DNA of 40,187 bases from Methylobacterium fujisawaense (GTDB taxonomy: Bacteria; Pseudomonadota; Alphaproteobacteria; Rhizobiales; Beijerinckiaceae), in contig NZ_JACJIM010000014.1 of the NCBI RefSeq assembly GCF_014138435.1, positions 1 through 40,187 of the forward strand. Direction: 5' to 3'. Under the pieces are notes generated by a model. The model ran no database searches. It had not been told where the DNA came from and saw nothing but the letters and a program-made list of their open reading frames with translations. How positions within the stretch are numbered: position 1 is the first letter of the stretch; every line of letters starts with the position of its first letter. This document shows positions 28,005 to 36,610 of this stretch, piece after piece. The position numbers were made by a program, and so were the translations under genes.

Positions 28005-28247
28005 ATGGCCAAGTACCGGTTCCACTGCACCAACGGGCTCGAATGCGTGTTCGATGCCCGCGGCACCGAGGTCCGCGCCGCGGCACGCCTGGTCGACCGG
28101 GCCCGGAAGGTCGCCTCCGACGTGCGGCAGTCGCTGGCGAACCGGACCGACTGGGCCGAGTGGCGGGTGAGCGTGCACGACCTCTCGGGCCGGCGCGTCC
28201 TGGTCCAGCCCTTCGAGGGGGCGTCGGGGCGCGCCAGGGCGGCCTGA
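28005..28247 (+). CDS. DUF6894-type small protein
   Basis: An 80-residue protein beginning MAKYRFHCTNGLECVFDARG, resembling the DUF6894 family that is abundant in Methylobacterium: an aromatic N-terminal strand, D-x-x-G-x-E, a helical middle, then W-x-V-x-V-x-D-L-S-G. Function is unknown. The ATG at 28005 has GAGGG upstream. It ends 3 nt before ruvB and is likely co-transcribed with it. Confidence 0.65.
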   Translation: MAKYRFHCTNGLECVFDARGTEVRAAARLVDRARKVASDVRQSLANRTDWAEWRVSVHDLSGRRVLVQPFEGASGRARAA

Positions 28248-28250
28248 ACG

Positions 28251-29261
28251 ATGGCGCCGCTCCGGACGGGCACGGATCCGGTCGCCGGCGAGCCGGATCA
28301 GACGATCCGCCCGCTGAGCCTGTCCGAGTTCATCGGGCAGCGTGCGGCGCGGGCGAACATGCAGGTGTTCATCGAGGCGGCGCGGAAGACCGGCCAGGCG
28401 CTGGACCACGTGCTGTTCGTCGGCCCGCCGGGTCTGGGCAAGACGACGCTCGCCCAGATCGTGGCGCGCGAACTCGGCGTGAACTTCCGCTCGACCTCCG
28501 GCCCGGTGATCGCCAAGGCCGGGGACCTGGCCGCGCAGCTCACCAACCTGGAGGAGCGCGACGTCCTGTTCATCGACGAGATCCACCGGCTCAACCCGGC
28601 GGTGGAGGAGATCCTCTACCCGGCCATGGAGGATTACCAGCTCGACCTGATCATCGGCGAGGGCCCGGCGGCGCGCTCGGTCAAGATCGAGCTGCCGAAG
28701 TTCACGCTGGTGGGCGCCACGACCCGGGCGGGGCTGCTGACCACGCCGCTGCGCGACCGGTTCGGGATCCCGATCCGGCTGGAATTCTACGAGATCGACG
28801 AGCTGGAGCAGATCGTGGCGCGCGGGGCGCGGGTCCTGGGCCTGGGGATGTCGGCGGAGGGAGCCAACGAGATCGCCCGGCGGGCGCGGGGCACGCCGCG
28901 GATCGCCGGGCGTCTCCTGCGGCGGGTGCGGGACTTCGCCGTTGTGGCGGAGGCCGAGACGGTGACGCGGGCGATCGCCGACCGGGCGCTGCAGCTGCTC
29001 GACGTGGACGCGGCCGGGCTCGACGTGATGGACCGCAAGTACCTGAGCCTGATCGCGCGCTCCTTCGGGGGCGGCCCCGTGGGGATCGAGACGATCGGGG
29101 CGGCCCTGTCGGAGCCGCGCGACGCGATCGAGGACATCATCGAGCCGTATCTCATCCAGCGCGGCTTCGTGCAGCGCACCCCCCGCGGCCGCGTCCTCAC
29201 CCGGCACGCCTACCGCCACATGCAGCTGCCGGAACCCGGGGCGGCCCCGGTGGCCGCCTGA
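28251..29261 (+). CDS. ruvB: Holliday junction branch-migration helicase RuvB
   Basis: A 336-residue AAA+ motor that, with RuvA, moves Holliday junctions during recombination repair. Walker A is GPPGLGKT (58-65), Walker B is LFIDEIHRLN, sensor 1 lies in GATTRAGLLTTPLRDRFG, and the C-terminal winged helix ends RTPRGRVLTRHAYRH. The N-terminus is short and the start has only a weak ribosome binding site. ruvA and ruvC are not adjacent; instead it follows a DUF6894 gene behind a TATAAT promoter. It converges on the GGDEF-EAL gene. Confidence 0.95.
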   Translation: MAPLRTGTDPVAGEPDQTIRPLSLSEFIGQRAARANMQVFIEAARKTGQALDHVLFVGPPGLGKTTLAQIVARELGVNFRSTSGPVIAKAGDLAAQLTNLEERDVLFIDEIHRLNPAVEEILYPAMEDYQLDLIIGEGPAARSVKIELPKFTLVGATTRAGLLTTPLRDRFGIPIRLEFYEIDELEQIVARGARVLGLGMSAEGANEIARRARGTPRIAGRLLRRVRDFAVVAEAETVTRAIADRALQLLDVDAAGLDVMDRKYLSLIARSFGGGPVGIETIGAALSEPRDAIEDIIEPYLIQRGFVQRTPRGRVLTRHAYRHMQLPEPGAAPVAA

Positions 29262-29322
29262 GGCTGCGGCCCGACGGACGGCGGCCGTGCCGGCGGATGG
29301 CGACGCGCCGCCCGCCCGTCCC

Positions 29323-31272
29323 TCAGGCCCTGCGACGCACCGCGCCGGCGTCGTGGTCCATCCGCTGGAGCAGGGCGGCGAGGGGCATCGGCCGGCCGAT
29401 GTGATAGCCCTGGACGTAGCGGCTGCCGTGCCGCCGCGCCACGTCCAGCTGGGCCTGCGTCTCGATCCCCTCGACGATCCCGTCGAGACCGAGGTTGCGG
29501 CACAGGTCCAGGATCGTGGAGATCAGGCTGCAGCCCCGGTCCGTATTGATGTCGACCATGAAGCTGCGGTCGATCTTGATCTTGTCCAGCGGCAGGCGGT
29601 GGACGTAGCCCAGGCTGGAATAGCCCGTCCCGAAATCGTCGAGCGCGATCTTGATGCCGAGGCTGCGCAGGGCGGTGATGGCCGCCTTGGCGTGATCGAA
29701 GTCGCGCATCAGGGCGGTCTCGGTGAGTTCGAGCGTCAGCCGGCGCGGGTCGAAGCCGCTGCCCTGCACCGCGGCCAGGATCGCCAGGACGGTCTCCGGC
29801 GAGGCGAGATCGTGGGCGGAGAGGTTGAAGGACAGGCCGGTCTCGGGCGGCAGCCGCGCGCCGTCGGCGAGCGCCTTGCGCAGGAGCAGGAGCGTGACCG
29901 TGTGGATCATGCCGCAGCGCTCGGCTGCCGCGATGAACCGGTCCGGTCCGACCTGGCCCAGCGACGGGCTCGTCCACCGCGCCAGACCCTCCACGAAGGC
30001 GATCCGCCCCGTCTCCGTGTCGAGGATCGGCTGGTAGTGCAGGACCATCTCGGCGGCGAGGTCGGCCGTCCGCAGGGCCGTCTCCACCGCCTGCTCGGCA
30101 TGGATGGCGTCCTTGTGCTCCTGCGAGAACAGGGTCGTTGCGCCGCGCCGCTGCTCCTTCGAGTGGTAGAGCGCGTAGTCGGCGCGGTCGAACAGGGCGT
30201 CCGCGTCGCGCGTGGCCTTGCAGGAGAGGGCGAGGCCGCCCGAGCAGCCCGTGACGACCCGGATGTCGCCGATCCGCGTCGGCTGCTGCAGCGCCGTGCA
30301 GATGCCGTCGCAGAAGGCGAGCGCCGCCGCGGCCCCTTCGGACGCTCGGAGAATCACGCCGAATTCGTCGCCGCCCAGCCGCGTCACCACCACGTCGGCG
30401 CTGGCGAATTCCGCGAGGCGCCGGCCGGCTTCCGCCAGGACGCGGTCGCCGACATTATGCCCGTAGGTGTCGTTGATCGGCTTGAAACGGTCGAGGTCGA
30501 AGATGGCCAGGGCGAAGGGCGCGCCCGCCTCCGAGGGCGAGCGGATCGCCTCGTCGAGCTTCTGGAAGAAGTAGCGGCGGTTCGGCAGGCCGGTCAGGCT
30601 GTCGGTCTGGGCAAGGCGCGCATTCTCCTCGGAGAGCCGGCTCGCCACGGCCTGGGACGCCACGAGGTCGACGAAGGCCCGGTAGTTGGTGTTGAGGGTC
30701 CGGACCATCACCACCGTCACGAAGGCCGTGTTCGCCGCGATGGCGAGGAAGACCTTGTTCCCGCTCGTCACGCAGCAGAACAGGAACACGCTCATGACGA
30801 TGCCGGTCACCAGGAAGGCCGCGACCGGCAGATGGGTCAGGCAGAAGATGCAGGCGATCACCGTGACGGCCACGAAGATCGCCGCGTGGCCCTGCTCGTA
30901 GGGGCCGCCGAACCCGGTCAGGACCATTGCCCAGACCACGAAGACGATCGAGAAGAAGATCGTGAGCACCGTGGTCCGCCGCAGATGATGGACCGCCTGC
31001 GCCTCGCTCAACGTCTCGGGCCGCAGGCGCAGCCAGTGGACCCCGCGGATCAGGCACAGCGAGATCACGACCGCCGGAATGCCGAGCGTCAGGATGGCGG
31101 GCGCCAGGGCATAATGCGTCGCGGCGAGCGCGCAGGCATTGACCGAGAGCAGTCCGTAGAGGGACGGGACCTGTTTCTGCAGTTCCGCGAGCTGACGGAT
31201 GGCGGTCAGGCCGCGCGGGGATTTGGTCAGCGCCGCGATCAGTGTCGACAGAGCGTGTTTCGGGCGGTTCAT
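29323..31272 (-). CDS. Membrane GGDEF-EAL cyclic-di-GMP enzyme
   Basis: A 649-residue protein with about six membrane helices (roughly 38-195), a GGDEF domain and an EAL domain. The active site GGDEF (300-304) is intact. The inhibitory RxxD site is missing: the expected positions are S291 and V294. The EAL domain begins EGL (428-430) and keeps N483, ELTET (515-519), DDFGTG (545-550), the KIKID lysine, the second-metal EGIE (about 601-604) and Q621, so phosphodiesterase activity is plausible. Both activities are predicted, with no product inhibition. The ATG has a weak ribosome binding site. AT-rich DNA lies upstream. Confidence 0.9.
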   Translation of the reverse strand: MNRPKHALSTLIAALTKSPRGLTAIRQLAELQKQVPSLYGLLSVNACALAATHYALAPAILTLGIPAVVISLCLIRGVHWLRLRPETLSEAQAVHHLRRTTVLTIFFSIVFVVWAMVLTGFGGPYEQGHAAIFVAVTVIACIFCLTHLPVAAFLVTGIVMSVFLFCCVTSGNKVFLAIAANTAFVTVVMVRTLNTNYRAFVDLVASQAVASRLSEENARLAQTDSLTGLPNRRYFFQKLDEAIRSPSEAGAPFALAIFDLDRFKPINDTYGHNVGDRVLAEAGRRLAEFASADVVVTRLGGDEFGVILRASEGAAAALAFCDGICTALQQPTRIGDIRVVTGCSGGLALSCKATRDADALFDRADYALYHSKEQRRGATTLFSQEHKDAIHAEQAVETALRTADLAAEMVLHYQPILDTETGRIAFVEGLARWTSPSLGQVGPDRFIAAAERCGMIHTVTLLLLRKALADGARLPPETGLSFNLSAHDLASPETVLAILAAVQGSGFDPRRLTLELTETALMRDFDHAKAAITALRSLGIKIALDDFGTGYSSLGYVHRLPLDKIKIDRSFMVDINTDRGCSLISTILDLCRNLGLDGIVEGIETQAQLDVARRHGSRYVQGYHIGRPMPLAALLQRMDHDAGAVRRRA

Positions 31273-31689
31273 TGGATCTGCAGCTGCGCGATTTTCGCAT
31301 TACTATTTTCCTTTCATTAAGGAGCCATTTAAGCGGCGCGCGCGGGCGGTGGTCAGCCACGACCCGGATTCGCGTCCTGGACAGCCCCGTCGCAACAGCC
31401 CCGGACGCTTGGCTCGCCGACCGGACCGATCTTCGATCGCGGCCGGCACACCGTGATGGACGAGACTGGACCGTGATCCGTCTTGTCGCGTTGGACGAAT
31501 CGTGAATTATTTACTGTATTGGGCTTTCGTTTCTGTGCGACAATGAAACATTATAAATCAATACAATTGTTCAGTTGCGCGCCTTTCAGGTGATCCGGGA
31601 AGTCCTCCGATTGCCCGCAGGGCGCATCCCGGCGATGATCGTCGGGACGGCCGCCACGCGGCCGCCGGAACGTGTCTGGAGAGTGGTCG
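31273..31689. other. Divergent intergenic region with AT-rich patches
   Basis: No gene seen in this 417-nt space. Two patches (about 31295-31335 and 31500-31575) are much richer in A and T than the neighbouring DNA. They probably hold the divergent promoters of the GGDEF-EAL and mliC genes. A TAGTAAT-like box lies on the minus strand near 31300. No clean consensus pair was found. Confidence 0.5.
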
Positions 31690-32055
31690 ATGAGAATCCC
31701 TGCCCGTGCCGTCCGGCCCGCGATCCTCGTGGGCGGCCTGCTCGTGGCCGCCGGGCCGCACGGGGCTGCGGCCGGACCGGGGCGGCCCGAGACGATCCAC
31801 GTGACCTTCGCCTGTCCGACGGGGCGGACGCTGGCCGTCACGTTCGTGAACGGCGCGGGGCCGGAGCAGGCAATCGTCCGGCCGGGCGACGGCGGCGCCG
31901 TCACCCTGCCGGTGCAGCTGAGCGGGTCGGGGTTCCGCTATGCCGACGCCACCCACGAGCTGCGGGGCAAGGGGCGGTCGGTCACGTGGACCGACGGGTC
32001 CGGCAAGCCCATCACCTGCACCGATCAGACGCCGGCCGGCTCCGGGCCGCGATAG
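31690..32055 (+). CDS. MliC-like C-type lysozyme inhibitor
   Basis: A 121-residue exported protein with a signal peptide ending near PHGAAA. The mature part matches the MliC/PliC fold: VTFACPTGRTLAVTFVNG, then the signature SGSGFRYADATHELRGKG, VTWTDGSG and a C-terminal cysteine in ITCTD that would pair with the first. Such proteins block host or predator lysozyme. No lipobox cysteine is seen near the signal end, so it is probably soluble and periplasmic. The ATG at 31690 has GGAGAG 7 nt upstream. Confidence 0.8.
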   Translation: MRIPARAVRPAILVGGLLVAAGPHGAAAGPGRPETIHVTFACPTGRTLAVTFVNGAGPEQAIVRPGDGGAVTLPVQLSGSGFRYADATHELRGKGRSVTWTDGSGKPITCTDQTPAGSGPR

Positions 32056-32452
32056 GCGGTGCCGCATCCGGGCCGCCGGGTCCGGACGCGGATGCCTACC
32101 GTCCGGTCACGCTTCGTGTCCCGGCGCGCCGGGCCGTCGGGACGATCCGCGTCGCGGCGGCCGAGCGGATCCGGGCGGTGACCCGCCTGCCATCGGGGCG
32201 ATCGCCCAGGAGGCCGGATTCGCCAGCCGCGTGCGGATGCGCCGCGCGATCCGCCGGGCCGCTCGCAATCGTCCGAACCCGCGGGGCCCGTCACGGGCCG
32301 GTCACGGGCCGGACATGGCCGCGTCATCGCGGGTCGCGCCCGTTGCGAGCGGCGCTCCCTGGCCCGGCCGCGCGCGACCCGCTAGGAACCGCCCGTCCCG
32401 GAGACCGAAGCGTCGGCGTCCGGCGGCGGTCCCCTCGACGCGGAGAACACCC
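32056..32452. other. Intergenic region between mliC and the HAD phosphatase
   Basis: No gene is supported in this 397-nt GC-rich stretch; one reading frame runs through but shows no recognisable protein. A perfect 11-bp tandem repeat lies at 32291-32312 (TCACGGGCCGG twice). GGAGA before TTG marks the phosphatase start. Confidence 0.5.
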
Positions 32453-33157
32453 TTGCCTGCGGCCCCGTCGCGCTTCGACGCCGTTCTCCTCGATCTCGAC
32501 GGCACCCTCGTCGACAGCCTGGCCGATCTCCGGACGGCCCTCAACGCGATTCTGGCGCAGGAAGGCCTGCCGCCGGTCGCGGCCGCCGCGGTGCGGGCGA
32601 TGGTGGGCGATGGCGCCCTGGCGCTGATGCGGCGCGCCCTGCGGGCCTCCGGCGGCGACGCCGACCGGGCGGCGGAGCTGCTGCCGGCCTTCCTGGCCGT
32701 GTACGAGCCGATCGCGGCGACCGGCACGGCCCTGTTCCCCGGCGCCGCGGAAGCCGTCCGCGCGCTCCGGGAGGCGGGCCTCGCGCTGGCGATCGTCACC
32801 AACAAGCCGGCCCGCGCCACCGGCCTGATCCTGGATGCGGTGGGGCTGACGCCGCTGATCGACACGGTGGTGGGCGGCGACACGCTGCCCCAACGCAAGC
32901 CCGATCCCGCGCCGCTCCGGGAGGCCCTGCGCCGGCTGGGGGTCGAGCCCGACCGGGCCGTGATGGTCGGGGACATGCACCACGACATCGCGGCGGCCCG
33001 CGCGGCGGGCGTCGCCGCGATCCTGGCCCGCTACGGCTACGGGCGCCCCGAAGACGCAGACGCCGCCGACGCCGTCCTCGACCACATCGGCGGCCTGCGG
33101 GTCCTGATTGGGGCGCTGCCCGGGCCGCTGGCGTCGGGCCGCGCCTCGGCCTCCTAG
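32453..33157 (+). CDS. HAD phosphatase, phosphoglycolate-phosphatase-like
   Basis: A 234-residue HAD enzyme. Motif I is LLDLDGTLVDS (about 11-21), motif II lies in VTNKPA, motif III is the lysine in QRKPDP, and motif IV is VGDMHHDI. The cap and the VTNKPA stretch match Gph, which removes phosphate from 2-phosphoglycolate. The start is TTG at 32453 with GGAGA 6 nt upstream; upstream frame lacks a better start. It converges on the TetR gene. Confidence 0.85.
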   Translation: MPAAPSRFDAVLLDLDGTLVDSLADLRTALNAILAQEGLPPVAAAAVRAMVGDGALALMRRALRASGGDADRAAELLPAFLAVYEPIAATGTALFPGAAEAVRALREAGLALAIVTNKPARATGLILDAVGLTPLIDTVVGGDTLPQRKPDPAPLREALRRLGVEPDRAVMVGDMHHDIAAARAAGVAAILARYGYGRPEDADAADAVLDHIGGLRVLIGALPGPLASGRASAS

Positions 33158-33260
33158 CGCCTCGCCGCGAGGGCGCGGCGGCCGGAGACGCCCGGCGCCC
33201 GGGCGGTCCGTTCGCGGAGGGCGGCCGGCAGCGGCGCGAAGCGGGCCGCGCCGGACGCGG

Positions 33261-33974
33261 TCAGGGCGCCGCGATGGCCTTCTCGACGAAGGCGATGACG
33301 CCGGCGATGTAGCGCTGGATCGGGATGCCGCGCTTCCGGTGCTTGGCCCGCTTCACGTACCAGTCCTGCAGGAGCGGCTTGATCAGCGCGGCGGTGAGAT
33401 CGACGTCGGCGACCGCGAAGACGCCCGCCGCAACGCCGCGGGCGAGGACCTCGGCGAAGATGCGCTCCGTGGCGGCCTCGCTCTCCGTCGCCATCGTCCG
33501 GGCGGGGGCCGGAAACCCCTTCGCCTCCATGAAGGCGAAGACGAACCAGGGCTGCATCGCCTCGGTCAGGCGGATATGGGTCTCGATCAGCCAGCGCAGA
33601 TGCGCAGCCGGATCCCCCTCGATCCCCGCGGGAGCCTGCCGCAGGACGGCCTCGGCCGTCTCGGCCACCTCGGTGAGGATCATCACCAGAAGCGTGTTCT
33701 TGTTGTCGAAGTACGAGTAGAGCCCGCCCATGCTGAGGCCCGAGGCCTGGGCGAGGTCGCGCAGGCTGGTCTCGTGGAAGCCCTGCCGGCTCGACAGCTT
33801 CAGCACCGCCTCGATGATCCGGGCGAGGTTGGCGGTGGCGACGTGATCCTTCCGGACGCTGATCCGGTCCCGGTGCCGCGCCAGGATCCGCGCGCAGATC
33901 GCCTCGGTCGCGTAGGCGTCCTTCGCCGGCAATTCGGCCGGACGGGCGGACGGGGGAGCGTCAGCGGGTCTCAT
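33261..33974 (-). CDS. TetR/AcrR-family repressor
   Basis: A 237-residue TetR regulator with an N-terminal extension of about 45 residues. The helix-turn-helix is LRDLAQASGLSMGGLYSYFDNK (about 93-114) preceded by GFHETS. The C-terminal ligand domain is all-helical; the ligand is probably an acyl-CoA, judged by its neighbours. It is divergent from the acyl-CoA dehydrogenase gene, and a 44-bp palindrome between the two genes is its likely operator. Confidence 0.9.
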   Translation of the reverse strand: MRPADAPPSARPAELPAKDAYATEAICARILARHRDRISVRKDHVATANLARIIEAVLKLSSRQGFHETSLRDLAQASGLSMGGLYSYFDNKNTLLVMILTEVAETAEAVLRQAPAGIEGDPAAHLRWLIETHIRLTEAMQPWFVFAFMEAKGFPAPARTMATESEAATERIFAEVLARGVAAGVFAVADVDLTAALIKPLLQDWYVKRAKHRKRGIPIQRYIAGVIAFVEKAIAAP

Positions 33975-34073
33975 CGATCCATCGTCGCGCGGGCCGGTCG
34001 GGGCGACGGCCGAAGACGGTCCCCGTCCCTTGGCCCGTTGCCAGTCGCCCTTAGCGCGTTGCCAGATCCGAAT

Positions 34074-34117
34074 CCAGGCGATAAAAAGCGAGCGCTCGCT
34101 CGATTTTTATCGCCTGG
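34074..34117. promoter_or_regulatory. 44-bp palindrome, probable TetR operator
   Basis: Arms of 21 bp (34074-34094 and 34097-34117) are reverse complements with one mismatch, around CT. The centre AGCGAGCGCTCGCT is a perfect palindrome, flanked by ATAAAAA and TTTTTAT. It lies 22 bp before the dehydrogenase ATG and 100 bp before the TetR start. It probably lets the TetR protein control both genes. Confidence 0.75.
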
Positions 34118-34138
34118 GCCGGCACAGCAGGTGGGCTC

Positions 34139-35344
34139 ATGGATTTCACCATCTCCCCGCGCGTCGAGGATTACCGCGCCCGGATCGCGGCCTTCGTGGA
34201 CACGCACATCCTGCCGCTGGAGGCCGATCCGACGGCCTATGACGGCCACGGCAACATCAGCCTCACCGAGCTGGCCCGGCTGCGGGGTCTCGCCCGCGAC
34301 CAGGGCCTGTGGTGCCTGCAGCTGCGGCCCGAGACCGGCGGCGCCGGGCTCGACAGGGTCGGCATGGCGGTCTGCTACGAGGCCATGAACCGGTCGATCT
34401 TCGGGCCGGTCGTGTTCAACGCGGCCGCGCCGGACGACGGCAACATGATGGTGCTGGAGAAGGTGGCGACGCCGGACCAGAAGGCGCGCTGGCTCGCGCC
34501 GATCGTCGACGGACGGGTCCGCTCGGCCTTCGCCATGACCGAGCCGCATCCCGGCGGCGGCTCCGATCCGGGGATGATCCAGACCCGGGCCGAGCGGCGG
34601 GGCGACCGCTACGTGGTCACCGGCCGCAAGTGGTACATCACCGGCGCCGAGGAGGCCGCGCACTTCATCCTGATGGCGCGCACCTCCGACGACGCACGCA
34701 AGGGGCTGACCGCCTTCCTGTTCCACAGGGACCAGCCCGGCTGGCGGATCCTGCGCCGCATCCCGATCATGGGGCCGGAGGAGCATGGCGGCCATTGCGA
34801 ATTGCTGTTCGAGGGCCTGGAGATCCCGGCCGAGAACGTGCTGATGAGCGAGGGCGACGGCCTCAAGCTCACCCAGATCCGCCTCGGGCCGGCGCGGCTG
34901 ACCCACTGCATGCGCTGGCTCGGCCTGTCGAAGCGCTGCGTCGCGATCGCCCGGGCCTATGCGGCCGAGCGGCACGGATTCGGCGTGCGCCTCGCCGACC
35001 GGGAGAGCATCCAGCTGATGCTCGGCGACCTCGCCATGCGGATCGAGATCGGCCGCCTCCTGGTGATGAAGGCCGCCTGGGCGCTGGACCAGGGCAGCTT
35101 CGCCCGCAAGGAGGTGTCGATGGCCAAGGTGCACGTGGCCAACCTCCTCCACGCGGCCGCCGACACGGCGATCCAGATCAACGGCGCCCGGGGCTATTCC
35201 ACCGACACGCCGCTGGAATGGATCTACCGCTACGCCCGGCAGGCCCGCCTCGTGGACGGGGCCGACGAGGTCCACAAGATGGTCCTCAACCGCAATCTGG
35301 AGGCCGAGGGCGACGCCTTCTGGTCGTGGGGTGTCGGGGCGTGA
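34139..35344 (+). CDS. Acyl-CoA dehydrogenase-family enzyme (ACAD11/LvaC-like)
   Basis: A 401-residue FAD flavoprotein of the acyl-CoA dehydrogenase family. Family features: AFAMTEPHPGGGSDPGMIQT (about 124-143), the flavin-binding VTGRKWYITGA and QINGARGYSTDTPLEWIYRYARQ. The position that normally carries the catalytic Glu (YEGT) reads VDGADEVH, like the ACAD10/11 branch. In that branch the enzyme acts on 4-phosphoacyl-CoA rather than simple acyl-CoA. The ATG has AGGTG upstream. Neighbours are a thiolase, an APH-like kinase and a DUF6285 protein, matching that idea. Confidence 0.88.
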   Translation: MDFTISPRVEDYRARIAAFVDTHILPLEADPTAYDGHGNISLTELARLRGLARDQGLWCLQLRPETGGAGLDRVGMAVCYEAMNRSIFGPVVFNAAAPDDGNMMVLEKVATPDQKARWLAPIVDGRVRSAFAMTEPHPGGGSDPGMIQTRAERRGDRYVVTGRKWYITGAEEAAHFILMARTSDDARKGLTAFLFHRDQPGWRILRRIPIMGPEEHGGHCELLFEGLEIPAENVLMSEGDGLKLTQIRLGPARLTHCMRWLGLSKRCVAIARAYAAERHGFGVRLADRESIQLMLGDLAMRIEIGRLLVMKAAWALDQGSFARKEVSMAKVHVANLLHAAADTAIQINGARGYSTDTPLEWIYRYARQARLVDGADEVHKMVLNRNLEAEGDAFWSWGVGA

Positions 35345-35414
35345 GCACGGCCTCGTCCAGGCTGTCCGCTGTCCCATCCGCCGATCGGCCGAGTAAGCCA
35401 TGGAGCCCAAGACG

Positions 35415-36593
35415 ATGACCGATGTCGTGATCACAGGCGCGGTGCGCACCGCGATCGGCACGTTCGGCGGCGCGCTCGCCGGAACGCCCCCCTCCGTCCT
35501 CGCCGCCCGCTGCGTCGCCGAGGCGCTGCGCCGGGCCGGGACCGCGCCCGAGGCGGTCGGCCACGTGGTCCTCGGCAACGTCATCCCCACCGAGCCCCGG
35601 GACGCCTACATCGCCCGCGTCGCCGCCCTGGAGGGCGGCCTCCCCAAGGAGGTGCCGGCCATGACGGTCAACCGCCTCTGCGGCAGCGGCCTGCAGGCGA
35701 TCGTCTCGGCCGCGCAGTCCATCCTGCTCGGCGACGCGGAGATTGCAGTGGCCGGCGGGGCCGAGAGCATGAGCCGCGCGCCCCACCTCCTGACCACCGG
35801 GCGGACCGGGTCGCGCATGGGTGACGCCGTCCTCGTCGACTACATGCTCGGCGCGCTGAGCGACCCGTTCGGCAACGGCCATATGGGCGTCACTGCCGAG
35901 AACGTGGCCGAGCGCTACGCCATCCCCCGCGCCATGCAGGATGCCTTCGCGGCCGAGAGCCAGGCGCGCGCCGCCCGGGCGATCCGCGAGGGCCGGTTCC
36001 GCGATCAGATCCTGCCGATCGACGTGCAGCGGAAGCGCGAGACGGTGGCCTTCGACACCGACGAGCACCCGAAGGCCACGAGCGCCGACGACCTCGCCAA
36101 GCTCCGCCCGGCCTTCTCCAAGACCGGCAGCGTCACGGCCGGCAACGCCTCGGGGCTGAACGACGGCGCCGCCGTCCTGGTCCTGTCCAGCGCCGCGCAG
36201 GCCGAGCGCGACGGCGCGACGCCGCTCGCCCGGATCGTCGGCTATGCCCATGCGGGCGTGGACCCGTCCGAGATGGGCATGGGCCCGGTGCCGGCGGTGC
36301 GGCGCCTGCTGGAGCGGACCGGGCTGCGGGCGGGGGATTTCGACGTCATCGAGTCGAACGAGGCCTTCGCGGCCCAAGCCTGCGCGGTCTCCCGCGCCCT
36401 CGACCTCGATCCCGACACGGTCAACCCCAACGGCGGCGCCATCGCCCTCGGCCACCCGATCGGCGCCACGGGGGCGATCATCACCGTGAAGGCCCTCTAC
36501 GAGCTGGCCCGGACCGGCGGCCGCTACGGTCTCGTGACCATGTGCATCGGCGGCGGCCAGGGGATCGCCCTGGCCCTCGAGCGCGTCCAGTGA
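35415..36593 (+). CDS. Acetyl-CoA C-acyltransferase (thiolase)
   Basis: A 392-residue thiolase that splits 3-ketoacyl-CoA with CoA or condenses acetyl-CoA. Catalytic Cys89 lies in NRLCGSGLQ, the histidine in ALGHPIGATG and the second cysteine in MCIGGGQG. The start at 35415 gives MTDVVITGAVRTAIG, the usual N-terminus, with GGAG 9 nt upstream; an ATG at 35400 would add five residues. It sits between the dehydrogenase and kinase genes, fitting a role in the last step of a beta-oxidation-type route. Confidence 0.92.
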   Translation: MTDVVITGAVRTAIGTFGGALAGTPPSVLAARCVAEALRRAGTAPEAVGHVVLGNVIPTEPRDAYIARVAALEGGLPKEVPAMTVNRLCGSGLQAIVSAAQSILLGDAEIAVAGGAESMSRAPHLLTTGRTGSRMGDAVLVDYMLGALSDPFGNGHMGVTAENVAERYAIPRAMQDAFAAESQARAARAIREGRFRDQILPIDVQRKRETVAFDTDEHPKATSADDLAKLRPAFSKTGSVTAGNASGLNDGAAVLVLSSAAQAERDGATPLARIVGYAHAGVDPSEMGMGPVPAVRRLLERTGLRAGDFDVIESNEAFAAQACAVSRALDLDPDTVNPNGGAIALGHPIGATGAIITVKALYELARTGGRYGLVTMCIGGGQGIALALERVQ

Positions 36594-36610
36594 CGCGGCC
36601 CTGAACCCCC

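Noticed and set aside
31667..31691. EcfG-like promoter GGAAC-N16-CGAT before mliC
   Set aside because: The -10 element would overlap the ATG at 31690, leaving no room for a leader or ribosome binding site.
32453..33157. HAD phosphatase as part of an ACAD10-like HAD-kinase-dehydrogenase set
   Set aside because: ACAD10 does fuse these three domains, but the phosphatase here matches phosphoglycolate phosphatase, and a TetR gene on the opposite strand separates it from the operon.
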